Numbered from the stretch's first letter, positions 51,489 to 61,690 are shown. The stretch is 64,000 nt of DNA from Salegentibacter sp. Hel_I_6 (GCF_000745315.1 NZ_JQNQ01000001.1:3472001-3536000); one strand, 5' to 3'. The notes: a model not told the origin generated them from the sequence alone. Program-made: numbers and translations.

Positions 51489-52322
51489 GTGGGTTTATTC
51501 AGAGCAATAGCATTTACTTTAATTCTAGTGATAAGCCTTTCTTGTCAAAGAAATTCAGAAAGTTCAGTAGCAACTGATATTGCTATCCAAAAAGATAATA
51601 AGGAGAAACAAGAACAAATCATCAATGAACATTTAATTAATGGTGCCTGGAACCACCAAGTTTATACACAAGAATGGCAAAAAGAAATTGATAAAGGATT
51701 AGCTAAGGATTCCACCATAGCATATTTGTGGCAACAGAAAGCGATGCCACTTTTTAAACAGAGTAAATACGAGCTGGGAATGCCATTCATTGATAAAGCC
51801 GTTAAGTACAATCCTCGAAGGTGGCAGGACTATCGGGCATTTATCAAATGTATATTTTCAAAACAATATAAAGACGCCATCCTGGATTTCCAGGATTATC
51901 AGAAAAAATATGGATATGGCTTTGTAATGGATCACTCTTATAACTTCTACATAGCTTTAAGCTACTTACAACTTAATGAGTTTGAAAAAGCAGAAAAGCT
52001 TTTTGAGGAGGACTACAAAAGAACCATCGAAGAATATGGGGAAGACTGGTTACACTACTTAGATCTTTTTTACTATGGGATTAGTAAGTACGAACAAAAG
52101 AAATATGCTGAGTCTTTAGAGTTATTTGACCAAGCTTTGGCCTTTTATCCTGAATTTTCAGATGTTCAGTATTATAAAGCCAAGATACTATATAAGCTTG
52201 GCAGACCAGATGAAGCGGATAGTTCCTATAAGCAAGCAAAAGAGAATGCAGATAAGGGGTTTTCAATTAATGAAGATAATGTAATTTATGAACGTTACCC
52301 TTACCAGGTGAGGTGGCCTTAA
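51489..52322 (+). CDS. TPR-repeat lipoprotein
   Basis: The 277-residue protein begins at a GTG and has a lipoprotein signal (AFTLILVISLSC, Cys19 followed by QRN). The mature part contains TPR units, clearest in IAYLWQQKAMPLFKQSKYEL, FYIALSYLQLNEFEKAEKLF and YGISKYEQKKYAESLELFDQ followed by a further LYKLGRPDEADSSYKQA unit. TPR lipoproteins act as scaffolds at the inner face of the outer membrane or in the periplasm. No neighbour indicates its partner. No ATG precedes the signal, so the GTG start is kept. Confidence 0.78.
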   Translation: MGLFRAIAFTLILVISLSCQRNSESSVATDIAIQKDNKEKQEQIINEHLINGAWNHQVYTQEWQKEIDKGLAKDSTIAYLWQQKAMPLFKQSKYELGMPFIDKAVKYNPRRWQDYRAFIKCIFSKQYKDAILDFQDYQKKYGYGFVMDHSYNFYIALSYLQLNEFEKAEKLFEEDYKRTIEEYGEDWLHYLDLFYYGISKYEQKKYAESLELFDQALAFYPEFSDVQYYKAKILYKLGRPDEADSSYKQAKENADKGFSINEDNVIYERYPYQVRWP

Positions 52323-52520
52323 TCAGAATATAAATTTAATGATTAGAAAATATTCAAATAGTGATAGGCGCACAATAATTGGAAATAAAAAGGTTGAGTA
52401 CTGAATATTGTAACTTTTTTAGAAAACTAATACTTATACCTGTATAATATATTAAATGTGAAGCAACAAATTACTATCCTACTATAAATACCTGATTTCT
52501 TGAAAAACCACCCCCTTTTC

Positions 52521-53009
52521 ATGAGGAAAGTAATTTTTCTTCTTACACTTCTTTTTACCACTCAATTAATTCAGAGTCAGAACTCTGAGCTAACCGAAGT
52601 CGATAAACTAGCTGCTACAGTAAAAATCTGGGGTTTTCTTAAATATTATCATCCTCAAGTGGCCAAAGGCAAGTTTGATTGGGACGAGCAGCTTTTTGAG
52701 ATCTTACCTGAAGTTCAAAAATCTAATAATAAGCAAAAATTATCTAAGGTTTTTCTAAACTGGATTGGTGAGTTAGGCAAAGTGAAAAATTGCAGGAGAT
52801 GTTCTAAAGAAAAGAAAGAGGATTATTTCGATAAAAATTTTGATCTAAGTTGGATCTATAATGATGCGTTTTTTAGTGAAGAATTATCGGAAAAACTTCG
52901 CCATATAGAAAGAAACAGGCATCAGGGGAAAAAACATTATACTACTTCCAGGGGCAGGGATGAAGTGCTTGAAAAAGCCATTGAATACATAAATACAACC
53001 ATAAATTAA
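52521..53009 (+). pseudogene. S41-type peptidase gene with large internal deletion
   Basis: The frame gives a signal peptide (MRKVIFLLTLLFTTQLIQSQ; a TTG at 52500 would add seven residues) and the N-terminal domain typical of large Bacteroidota S41 peptidases: KIWGFLKYYHPQVAKGKFDW, VFLNWIGELG, FDLSWIYNDAFFSEEL, IERNRHQGKKHY. It then jumps straight to the terminal phrase GRDEVLEKAIEYINTT. The PDZ and catalytic domains (about 400 residues) are missing. The product could still be made and exported as a 160-residue fragment, but it cannot be a protease. Confidence 0.7.
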
Positions 53010-53018
53010 TTTGAAAAT

Positions 53019-53543
53019 ATGATTTGGCTGAATATTAAAAAACTGGAACTTAAATTATTAAAGAATGAGCTAACTGAGCACGGAGCCTATCAATATCTGT
53101 TAACTATTTTAATTTTTATTACGTTGGCCACTCAGTTACCGGGATCATTCGATTTCTCTTCAGATCTATGGAGACTTCTTGATTTTACGCTAGATGTACT
53201 CATCACCATTGGTGGGACTTACATCCTGTTCGCTATTAATTCAAAAGGGGATAATCAGGATTTTTTAAAGCGTTATTTTTCGCTTGCATTCGTTCACGCG
53301 CTTCGCCTGGCAATTCTATTAGTTATTCTAAAGTTGATTTATAAAATTATCATGTTCGTTGTCCCGATAGACCTTTGGCGGATTGTTAATGAATTTGCTA
53401 CTGGAGATGTTGCAGAGATTATTTACAACCTGATTATTTCACTAATTTTTTATTTTCTATTAAGAGGTTCTTTTAAACGAGTAAACGAAAACTCCATCAA
53501 ATTCATACATAAGCCTAACAATGCCGAAGAATCATTTCGTTAG
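53019..53543 (+). CDS. Integral membrane protein, unknown function
   Basis: The 174-residue protein has an amphipathic basic N-terminus and four predicted TM helices (about 25-40, 50-70, 88-112, 132-150) with two Asp/Glu-rich loops (PGSFDFSSDLWRLLDFTLD, VNEFATGDVAEI). The C-terminus is basic and cytoplasmic in a simple positive-inside reading. I recognise no family. It follows the S41 remnant by 9 bp and may have been co-transcribed with the intact ancestor. Confidence 0.6.
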   Translation: MIWLNIKKLELKLLKNELTEHGAYQYLLTILIFITLATQLPGSFDFSSDLWRLLDFTLDVLITIGGTYILFAINSKGDNQDFLKRYFSLAFVHALRLAILLVILKLIYKIIMFVVPIDLWRIVNEFATGDVAEIIYNLIISLIFYFLLRGSFKRVNENSIKFIHKPNNAEESFR

Positions 53544-53686
53544 TTAATCTTATTAGTCATGCTAAAAATTAAGGTTGAATTAATAACAGGAAAGCCCAAA
53601 AGGTAATTGGAAAAGGCAATGAAAATTATCGAAAGCAAATAAAATTATGACGAATTCTGAAAATTAAAAATAACATCTTATCTCAA

Positions 53687-56062
53687 ATGAAAAACTTTCT
53701 TACTGTTCTATTTATGCTATTTTTATTTATGGGAAATGCCCAGGAAATAGAAACCATAGAAATACAACCTTCTAATTCAAAAGATCATAGTGATCTTAAC
53801 TTTCTAAAGGATGAACTATATGGAAAAGATGTGGTTATGCTGGGAGAGTATACCCATATCTATGGAAATATTTTTGAGATGAAAGCTCGTATCATAGAGT
53901 ATTTGCACGCAGAATTAGGTTTTAATACGATTGCAATTGAATCTCCTATGTATGATGTTTGGAAAATGAATCAGAAAGGTTTCGACCCGGATGAGTTTAA
54001 TAATGCCATTTGGGGGGTATGGGGAAAAAATGATGAATTCCAGCGTCTCGTAAATTACATTGAGAAAAATGATCTAAAAGTAATAGGTTTTGATTCCCAG
54101 GTAAAAAAGACCTCGGCATTCATTGAAGATTTTTTTGATTTCTGTGAGGAGAATAATATTGCTTTCAAAATTGATGAAAATGACCTGGGGATCATTATAG
54201 AGGGAGTTTTAGACGATTATTCTTATGAAGCATACGATATTGAGTTTGACCGGTTTGAAAAGGAACTACAGTCTATCATTAAGCAAATAGAGAAATTAAA
54301 GGAATCAGAAGAAAATTATATTTGGAAGCAATTATCCAAAAACCTTCTTGCAGCTGCTCGTGAAGCAAATATGGATACAGAGCCTGTTCCAGGTTCTGAA
54401 ATGATTACCGGGGAACAAAATATAAGGGATAAAGAAATGGCCAATAATTTATTATCCTATATATCCAGGAATAAAAATGAAAAGATCGCGGTTTGGGCAG
54501 ATAATATTCACGTGATGAATAACAATTCCAGCATCAAAAAACCAATTGCCCGGGATTTTGTTTCCATGGGAAATCATATAAAAGAAGAACTCGGGGAAAA
54601 GGTATATAGTTTAGCCACAATTCACGGTAATGAGTCTTTTTACGAGAAAGGAAAATGGGAGCCAACCCCCATCTTAGCCGGAAGTTTTGAAGCACAACTT
54701 AGTGAGAAAAATATTCCATATCAATTTATTAGCTCGAACCAGGAGGCTATGAATAAGGCATTTGAAACAAGACTTTTAAGTTTTGAAGACTTTTATGAAA
54801 TTAGAATGGACCAGGTTCATGATGGGTATATTTTTTTTGAAAATGCAACGTTACCCCAAAAAGAACAGGATCTAATAGCAAGAAATGAGTCAGAGCTTAA
54901 AAAGGATGAAAAAGCTATCCCAAAAATTATTCAAAAAGATCTAATCACTTTAACAGGACAACTTTTAGATATAGAAACCAATGAACCGATAGCCTTTGCC
55001 AATATTATTCTGAAAGAAGAGGAAATCTATAGAGTAGCCGATAAAAATGGTTTTTTCGACCTTACTGTAAATAAGAGAATGTTTAATAACGCAACGGCAA
55101 CAATTAGTTCGTTGGGTTATGAGACAGTAAATGTGAATTTAAAAGAACTAAAAGATAAAACTTATTTACAAGCAAGCTTTGAAAGTTTAGCAGAAGTAGT
55201 GATTACAGCTAATTTAACCCCAATTTCAGTTCTAAAAAATGCAGTTAAAAAGAAGTATGAGAATCACTCTGAAGAGCCATTTAATTACTATCGCTATAGC
55301 AACTCTATTTTTAATCAGAATGATGTAACCACGCTAAATCTGGACGTTATTACAAAAAACTATGATAATGGATTTTCATCTGAATATGTAACCACAAATA
55401 GGGTGGAGCAAATTAGGTGGAATAAGAATCTATTGGGAAATAAAATAAAATATACAGGAAGTCTTTTTGGAGGCAGGGAAGATGCCATTAGGTATTCCAA
55501 TATTTTACACAAGAGGAAGTACAAAAAATTTGATCTCGAGTTTGTAAGTTCGGGACTTCCTGAAAATAATGGGCTTTATATTATAGCTTTTAAAACGGAT
55601 AGAAATCGTTGGAATTATACCAATCGTGGGTATCCAACTGAGTATTCTGGTAAAGTTTACATAGATAAAAATAGTTTTGCAATCGTAAAAGTGGAAGAAA
55701 ACTGGAAAGCCCAATTAAATATAGATGATATCAAAAAGTATTATAAGGGTAATAGGGAATATAAGAATGAAATAAACCTAATCATAAAGGAAGAAAATAT
55801 ATGCTATTATAATAAAGTGAAGAATGGCAAATATTACCCTTCACGGTATTTTAATAGAAGATACCAGGAATCAGAAATGAAAAATCAAAAAATGGTCAAT
55901 AGTGTTTCTGAAGCAGATTCCTATTTATATGATTATGAATTTGATGAGGTTGAGTATATAGAATATGAATATTATGGAAAAGAAAAGCAAACCGTTTTAG
56001 ATCGTGTGGAGTTTGATCCGGAATTCTGGACTAGTTTTGAAATGGAAAATTCAAACTCTTAG
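53687..56062 (+). CDS. Erythromycin-esterase-like/carboxypeptidase-regulatory fusion
   Basis: The 791-residue exported protein has a signal peptide (1-19, ending GNAQ). Domain 1 (about 30-400) is erythromycin-esterase-like: VVMLGEYTHIYGN (Glu and His of the GExxH motif), NTIAIESPMYDVW (Glu) and IAVWADNIHVMNN (late His). Domain 2 (about 420-505) is a CarboxypepD_reg-like domain (LTGQLLDIETNEPIAFANII, ISSLGYETVNV). The last 280 residues (VLKNAVKKKYENHSEEPFNY, YPTEYSGKVYIDKNSFAIVK) resemble the outer-membrane-associated part found after such domains. The combination points to a surface or periplasmic enzyme; macrolide resistance is not implied. Confidence 0.8.
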   Translation: MKNFLTVLFMLFLFMGNAQEIETIEIQPSNSKDHSDLNFLKDELYGKDVVMLGEYTHIYGNIFEMKARIIEYLHAELGFNTIAIESPMYDVWKMNQKGFDPDEFNNAIWGVWGKNDEFQRLVNYIEKNDLKVIGFDSQVKKTSAFIEDFFDFCEENNIAFKIDENDLGIIIEGVLDDYSYEAYDIEFDRFEKELQSIIKQIEKLKESEENYIWKQLSKNLLAAAREANMDTEPVPGSEMITGEQNIRDKEMANNLLSYISRNKNEKIAVWADNIHVMNNNSSIKKPIARDFVSMGNHIKEELGEKVYSLATIHGNESFYEKGKWEPTPILAGSFEAQLSEKNIPYQFISSNQEAMNKAFETRLLSFEDFYEIRMDQVHDGYIFFENATLPQKEQDLIARNESELKKDEKAIPKIIQKDLITLTGQLLDIETNEPIAFANIILKEEEIYRVADKNGFFDLTVNKRMFNNATATISSLGYETVNVNLKELKDKTYLQASFESLAEVVITANLTPISVLKNAVKKKYENHSEEPFNYYRYSNSIFNQNDVTTLNLDVITKNYDNGFSSEYVTTNRVEQIRWNKNLLGNKIKYTGSLFGGREDAIRYSNILHKRKYKKFDLEFVSSGLPENNGLYIIAFKTDRNRWNYTNRGYPTEYSGKVYIDKNSFAIVKVEENWKAQLNIDDIKKYYKGNREYKNEINLIIKEENICYYNKVKNGKYYPSRYFNRRYQESEMKNQKMVNSVSEADSYLYDYEFDEVEYIEYEYYGKEKQTVLDRVEFDPEFWTSFEMENSNS

Positions 56063-56209
56063 GGTTTAAATATTTATAAGGATAAAATTAAAAATATCAC
56101 GTTAGAAAATGTTGTTAATATTTAAGGAACACAGGTTTATATCCATAGGTAAATACTACCAGGATTAGTAGTAGGAGTGTTTTCTGTATTAAAGAATAAC
56201 CGAATGATT

Positions 56210-56653
56210 TTACTTAACCAGTGGAACGGCCAGTAAAGGTATCTTTAGTTCATCTACAAGATCTTTCTTTTTGTTCGCTGTAAAAAGACTGTATATAAAG
56301 TTCTTTTTGCGATGCCCTGCCACCACAAGATCTATATGATGCTTTTCGGTAATATCTCGTAGAGATTTTACTACTGGCCCCTCAATTAAAAGCCCTTCAG
56401 CTTCAACTTCCTTGTTATTCTTGAGATCTTCAACCCATTGGTGGAGAATCATGGCCTCCTCTTTACGCTCTTTCGATCTTTGGTCATAAACATACTGTGG
56501 GCCGGCCTCTCGGGCAAGAAAATCATCAGGATCTGGCTCTGTCACATGTATAATCCAGATTTTTGCTTTGGCAAGCTTCGCAATTTCTACCGCCTGGGCT
56601 ATTAATTGATTTGCCTCTTTTTTTCGGTCTATGGCTACTAATATGTTTTTCAT
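56210..56653 (-). CDS. Universal stress protein family (UspA-like)
   Basis: The 147-residue single Usp domain begins KNILVAIDRKKEANQLIAQA and has KIWIIHVTEPDP and HIDLVVAGHRKKN. The ATP-binding loop G-x2-G-x9-G-S/T of ATP-type Usp proteins is not kept (GHRKKNFIYSLFTANKKK), so this one probably does not bind ATP. It has a Lys-rich replacement loop. It is transcribed alone, convergent with the esterase-like fusion gene. Confidence 0.85.
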   Translation of the reverse strand: MKNILVAIDRKKEANQLIAQAVEIAKLAKAKIWIIHVTEPDPDDFLAREAGPQYVYDQRSKERKEEAMILHQWVEDLKNNKEVEAEGLLIEGPVVKSLRDITEKHHIDLVVAGHRKKNFIYSLFTANKKKDLVDELKIPLLAVPLVK

Positions 56654-56944
56654 ATATAATTGAAATTATTAACCTTAAACTTAAGAAAAATAAAATACTT
56701 TTTAAAAATTAAGTTCATAATAGGAAAATTAAGTATTCACGACGCTATAATAGTATCAAAAAACTTACCTAATCATCCTTAGAATCTGATGCAGACTTTT
56801 TCGGCATACATCTATTCCTACCCAAATTTCAAAATCAGATCTATAAGGTCGCATTATTTATTATGCTTTTCTTAAATACCATTACGGGCTATATAATCTT
56901 TATACCTTTAATTTTTTAAAATAGAGAAACCATAATAAGCCTTT

Positions 56945-59900
56945 ATGCGCATCATTAACGCCCACCAAAATACTCTTAAGAATATTTCCTTAAATATTCC
57001 TGAAAACCAACTTATTGTAGTGACCGGATTATCAGGTTCTGGAAAATCGTCCCTGGCCATGGATGTGATTGCTAATGAAGGCTATCGCTATTTTTTAGAA
57101 AGTCTCCCCGCTTATAATCAACAAAATGCACAGTTAATTCCCACCGTGGAAGTAGATGATATTGCCGCTTTACCGCCCGTTATAAAAGTTGGACAATCTA
57201 AACGATTTCAGTCTATAAATGCCACTTTTGGAACTTTATCAGAGCTTACGGCTGTATTTAGGATTTTGTTTGCACGCTATGCCGGTAATGAACCTATGAG
57301 TAAATCCCTTTTTTCTTTTAACCATCCAAGAGGAGCTTGCAAGCGCTGCAACGGCCTTGGTGAAGCTGAATATATAGATCTTGATAAATTGGTTGGTGAT
57401 GAAAATAAAACTCTTAGAGAAGGTGCTATCACCACAACCCTGCCTAATGGTTACATCGTCTATTCGCAGATTACCGTTGAAGAATTGAATAAAGTATGCA
57501 AAGCACACGGCTTTAATGTTGATATTCCCTGGAAGCAACTCACAGCCGAACAGCAGGATGTTGTCTTAAATGGAAGTGATCGTATTAAAGTTTTTTATGG
57601 AAAACACACTTTGGAATCCCGTTTAAGATGGGAGGGCTTAAAAGCAAAGCCTCGTGAAGAGGGTTATTACAAAGGAATGCTCCCTATTATGAAGGATATT
57701 TTAAAGCGGGACCGCAATCCAAATATCATAAAGTTCGCGAGCTCAGAAATTTGCCCGGTATGTAATGGAGCGCGCATTAAAGCCGAATACTTAAAATACA
57801 AATGGAAAGGACTTAACTTTCAGGAATGGATGGACCTTTCTTTAAACAATTTATATGAAAAGCTGAAAAACCAGGACCTTACAGCTGGGGAACAGGTATT
57901 AGTTGATAAGATTTGTGTGCAGTTATTTGACCTAATAAGACTAGGCATGGAGGAATACCAATTAAGTACTCAAAGTAATGATATTTCTTCCGGGGATGGC
58001 CAGCGCATTAAATTGATAAAACAGGTTAATAGTGGCTTACAGGGAATTCTATATGTTTTTGATGAACCTTCTATTGGTTTATCTGAAAATTATCAGTCCT
58101 ATTTACGCCATATTCTTAACCGATTAATTAGTCGCGGGAATACCGTGATTGTGGTTGAGCATGATCTAAATTTCATAAAATCTGCCGATTGGGTTGTAGA
58201 ATTAGGCCCTGAAGCAGGCGTGCATGGAGGGGAAGTGATTTTTAACGGACCCGTCCAGGAATTTTTAACTTCAGAAAGCTTAACCAGCGCTACTTTAGCT
58301 GAATTTCGTAAAGAACCTTCAGAATCTATTAAGAAGCCTAAAGTGGTGTCATCAGCTTCGTTTCAACCCCAATTAGAAAAGTTGACCGTGGTGAGAAGGA
58401 AAACACCTCAAATAATGCAAACACTTTCAAAAGTTTGCGACAAAGATGGTCTTAAACTACTCACAGTATCCGACCAGCCTATTGGCAAAACTCCCAGAAG
58501 TAATCCTGCAACTTATACCGGCCTGGCTGATAAAATACGTGATTTATTGGCGAAATCTCCGGAAGCTAAATCTTTAAAATTGACTAAAGGAGCTTTTTCT
58601 TTTAATAATAAAACGGGAAGATGTGAAGCTTGCGAGGGCGCTGGAGTGATTACTCTTTCAATGAATGTGATGGGGACTATTAACCAGGTGTGCCCTACTT
58701 GTAATGGGAAGCGTTTTAAACCTGAAGTATTACGCGTAAATTGGAACCATAAGAATATTTCTGAAATCTATAATCTAAGCATCGAGGAAGCTTTTGATTT
58801 CTTTTCTGAAGAAAAGAAAATCACCAAAATACTCTCTTTGATGCTGCAATTAGGGCTCGGGTATATCAAACTCGGTCAACCTTCTAACACATTATCAGGT
58901 GGTGAAGCGCAGCGTATTAAACTTACGAAGCATTTTGCTAAACAATCTAAAAAGACGCTATTATTGTTGGAGGAACCCAGTATTGGTTCGCATCAGCAAA
59001 ATGTTAGACAGCTATTAAAAGCTTTGCATCAACTTAAAAAACAAACCGCAGGCATACTTTGCTTTGAGAATCATCCACTTTTTCAATCTTCTTGCGATAT
59101 CCTGATAGATAACGCCCAAAAAGCCATGGAGTTTGATTTGAAAGAAACATCAGCTCAGCAAAGAGATACAATCTTTATAAAAGGAGCTAGAACCCACCAT
59201 CTCAAAGATTTGGATGTAGAACTGCCTAAAAATCAATTATCGGTAATTACTGGAATTTCTGGTTCTGGGAAATCTTCTTTACTAATAGACACCCTGCACG
59301 GCTATGGCTTGCAGGAAATGACCAAACAATTTTCTTCATATCAACAGTCCAGGGTAGGAGTGAATTTTCAGTTTGAAGTCGATTATATTGAAGGACTTAC
59401 CCCCACAATTTGTATTACACGCAAAGAAAAAAGCTTTACCGAACGTTCTGATATTGCCAGGCAAACGGGGATAGATAAAATTTTACGATTTGCCTTTTCC
59501 AGGAAGGCCCAGTACGAAGGCAGTGAATTATCTGCCAGTCATTTTTCTAATAACCACGAGTTGGGAAAATGTGCTATTTGCGATGGGATGGAAGAAGAAT
59601 TACTTCCAGATGTTAATAAAATAGTTTTAGATCAGGGAAAAAGTATCGCCGCCGGACTCTTTGAGCACAATAAATCGCTGGCATATTATGGACAGGCTGA
59701 CAGCCAACATATGGCTATTATTAAAGAACTGGGAGAAACATATGGTTTTAGTCTGGGAACTCCTTTTAAAGAGTTGACCAATCAACAGAAAGATATCATC
59801 TTTCAGGGTGCAGGAGAAAAAAAATGGAAGACAGAATGGGTTTACAAAACCAAAACTACAGAGGGCACGCAGGAATTAAATATGCAGTGGAAAGGGCTTT

Positions 59901-61435
59901 TTCATTATTTGAAAGACGAATATTACAAGACCCGTAAAAATAAACATATAGATAAACTTAAAGCCCTATTTTCTCCTGCTGAATGTAGCCATTGTGAAGG
60001 TAGTGGCTTAAAACCGGAAAGACTAAGCTTTCGAATTGGAGGAAAATCTATTCATGATATAAAATCGATGAATTTTAAAACTTTGGAAGTGTGGCTTTCT
60101 AAACCCGGAAATCAGGCGGAGATAGATCAGAAACTTATTGCGGGAATTCAACCTCATTTGGTCCATACTATTCAAAGAGCTAAACAATTACATATTGATT
60201 ATCTTCAACTTAACCGAAAATCGTCTACGCTTTCCGGAGGAGAAAATCAACGGGTAGCTTTAATTAAGCAGCTAAACTCTCCGCTTAAAGGCATTACTTA
60301 TCTTTTAGATGAACCTTCAGCTGGATTGTCTAATGACAATATCCCAGATCTGATCAATATTTTAAAAGAACTAATTGAAAAAGGGAATACGGTGTTGGTT
60401 ATTGAGCATAACAAGGAAATTATCCTGGCCGCAGATCGTTTAATAGAATTAGGACCTAAGGCAGGAAAATTAGGAGGACATATCACCTACAAGGGAACTC
60501 CTCAGGATTTTCTCAAACAAGAAAATTGTCATCCTTTTTTAAAAACTTCTTCTGAAGCAATAAAGTTAAAAGAAGGAAAGGAAGCTATTTCCCTTCGAAA
60601 ATTAGCTAAACATACCCTGGTAAAAGATGAGTTGAAAGTTCCGGTTGGAGGAATCACCGCCATTAGCGGAAAATCGGGAATTGGGAAAACGACTTTGGTA
60701 AAGGATATTTTGATTCCCAGTGTTCAAAATGGTAGACCCATAAATTGTGAAAGTATATTATTTCCGAAGAAATATTCAGGAGCGCATTATTTTGAGTCTA
60801 AAAAATTACGAACCCACGCAAAGACTTTGTTAGTATCTTATTTGAACCTTTTGAATGATATAAATAAAATATTTGCGAGCAATACTAACTTGAAAGCTCG
60901 TGACTTTTCCTATAAAACAAAAACAAGTCAGTGCCCAAATTGTAAAGGCACAGGTTATCTGGAAACCAGTCTGGATGTAGCCGCCAACGCGATTGAAAAA
61001 TGCGAAGTTTGTAAAGGACAACGTTACCAACCGAATATATTGGTTCATGAGGTAAAGTCGAAAAATATCGCCGAGGTACTTTCCTTAAATATTTCAGAAT
61101 TAAAAAAATGGTTTGAAAATTCCAATATACTTGCTAAAACTCTCAATTTTTTAGATCGGTTGGCAGAAATAGGACTGGAGCATCTTAGCTTAGAGCAGCC
61201 GGTACAATCCCTTTCTTCAGGGGAAAAACAACGATTATTGTTATTGAACTGGCTTCAGGATCAAACTACTGATACGCTTTATATTTTAGATGAACCCAGC
61301 ACCGGACTTCATTATGCCGATATTGACCTACTTTTTGAGATACTCAAAAAACTCAGTAAAACCAACGATATTCTTATTATTGATCATAATCCTTATTTAT
61401 TAGAGAAAATTGGAGTAGGGGTAGTTTTAGCGTGA
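56945..61435 (+). CDS. UvrA-like protein with four ABC modules
   Basis: The 1496-residue protein is about half as long again as UvrA (about 940). It contains two UvrA-like units in series. Module 1: Walker A GLSGSGKSS (28-36), zinc pairs C132/C135 and C270/C273, signature SSGDGQ (348), Walker B D373-E374. Module 2: no Walker A, C560/C563 and C583/C586, LSGGEAQ (650), Walker B changed to EEP (676-678). Module 3: Walker A 770-778, C876/C879, C1014/C1017, LSGGENQ, D1122-E1123. Module 4: Walker A GKSGIGKTT (1242-1250), C1330/C1333, C1353/C1356, LSSGEKQ, D1449-E1450. The UvrB-binding and insertion domains are absent after LFARYAG. A nucleotide-excision role is therefore unlikely; self-resistance or nucleic-acid handling is inferred. 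Confidence 0.88.
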   Translation: MRIINAHQNTLKNISLNIPENQLIVVTGLSGSGKSSLAMDVIANEGYRYFLESLPAYNQQNAQLIPTVEVDDIAALPPVIKVGQSKRFQSINATFGTLSELTAVFRILFARYAGNEPMSKSLFSFNHPRGACKRCNGLGEAEYIDLDKLVGDENKTLREGAITTTLPNGYIVYSQITVEELNKVCKAHGFNVDIPWKQLTAEQQDVVLNGSDRIKVFYGKHTLESRLRWEGLKAKPREEGYYKGMLPIMKDILKRDRNPNIIKFASSEICPVCNGARIKAEYLKYKWKGLNFQEWMDLSLNNLYEKLKNQDLTAGEQVLVDKICVQLFDLIRLGMEEYQLSTQSNDISSGDGQRIKLIKQVNSGLQGILYVFDEPSIGLSENYQSYLRHILNRLISRGNTVIVVEHDLNFIKSADWVVELGPEAGVHGGEVIFNGPVQEFLTSESLTSATLAEFRKEPSESIKKPKVVSSASFQPQLEKLTVVRRKTPQIMQTLSKVCDKDGLKLLTVSDQPIGKTPRSNPATYTGLADKIRDLLAKSPEAKSLKLTKGAFSFNNKTGRCEACEGAGVITLSMNVMGTINQVCPTCNGKRFKPEVLRVNWNHKNISEIYNLSIEEAFDFFSEEKKITKILSLMLQLGLGYIKLGQPSNTLSGGEAQRIKLTKHFAKQSKKTLLLLEEPSIGSHQQNVRQLLKALHQLKKQTAGILCFENHPLFQSSCDILIDNAQKAMEFDLKETSAQQRDTIFIKGARTHHLKDLDVELPKNQLSVITGISGSGKSSLLIDTLHGYGLQEMTKQFSSYQQSRVGVNFQFEVDYIEGLTPTICITRKEKSFTERSDIARQTGIDKILRFAFSRKAQYEGSELSASHFSNNHELGKCAICDGMEEELLPDVNKIVLDQGKSIAAGLFEHNKSLAYYGQADSQHMAIIKELGETYGFSLGTPFKELTNQQKDIIFQGAGEKKWKTEWVYKTKTTEGTQELNMQWKGLFHYLKDEYYKTRKNKHIDKLKALFSPAECSHCEGSGLKPERLSFRIGGKSIHDIKSMNFKTLEVWLSKPGNQAEIDQKLIAGIQPHLVHTIQRAKQLHIDYLQLNRKSSTLSGGENQRVALIKQLNSPLKGITYLLDEPSAGLSNDNIPDLINILKELIEKGNTVLVIEHNKEIILAADRLIELGPKAGKLGGHITYKGTPQDFLKQENCHPFLKTSSEAIKLKEGKEAISLRKLAKHTLVKDELKVPVGGITAISGKSGIGKTTLVKDILIPSVQNGRPINCESILFPKKYSGAHYFESKKLRTHAKTLLVSYLNLLNDINKIFASNTNLKARDFSYKTKTSQCPNCKGTGYLETSLDVAANAIEKCEVCKGQRYQPNILVHEVKSKNIAEVLSLNISELKKWFENSNILAKTLNFLDRLAEIGLEHLSLEQPVQSLSSGEKQRLLLLNWLQDQTTDTLYILDEPSTGLHYADIDLLFEILKKLSKTNDILIIDHNPYLLEKIGVGVVLA

Positions 61436-61654
61436 GGTATTAAGGTATAATATCTTATCATTTTTCAAAAAAATACAATCCATAATGCAGTTCAGCATAG
61501 CAAAATGCTTGGCTATGGTAGAAATAATGGGGATTTTGTCCGCAACTTTTTGATGTGTATCCCATCTATTTCCCCAACTCCAATTACAAACTAGCTCATT
61601 TTCAATAGGGTTTATTGAGGTACATAAATTGCTATGTCATTTACCATTGTAAGT

Positions 61655-61690
61655 GGTTATTCGATTATCTGAATCAAAAAATGAATAACC
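61655..61690. promoter_or_regulatory. Inverted repeat before the glycosyltransferase gene
   Basis: GGTTATTC (61655-61662) and GAATAACC (61683-61690) form an 8-bp inverted repeat with a 20-nt spacer that ends 22 bp before the start codon. It may be an operator or leader hairpin; an 8-bp match in AT-rich DNA may also be chance. Confidence 0.25.

Noticed and set aside
56154..56178. TACTAC/GTAGTA dyad between convergent genes as a bidirectional terminator
   Set aside because: The stem is 6 bp with an 8-nt loop and no clear T-run, too weak to report.
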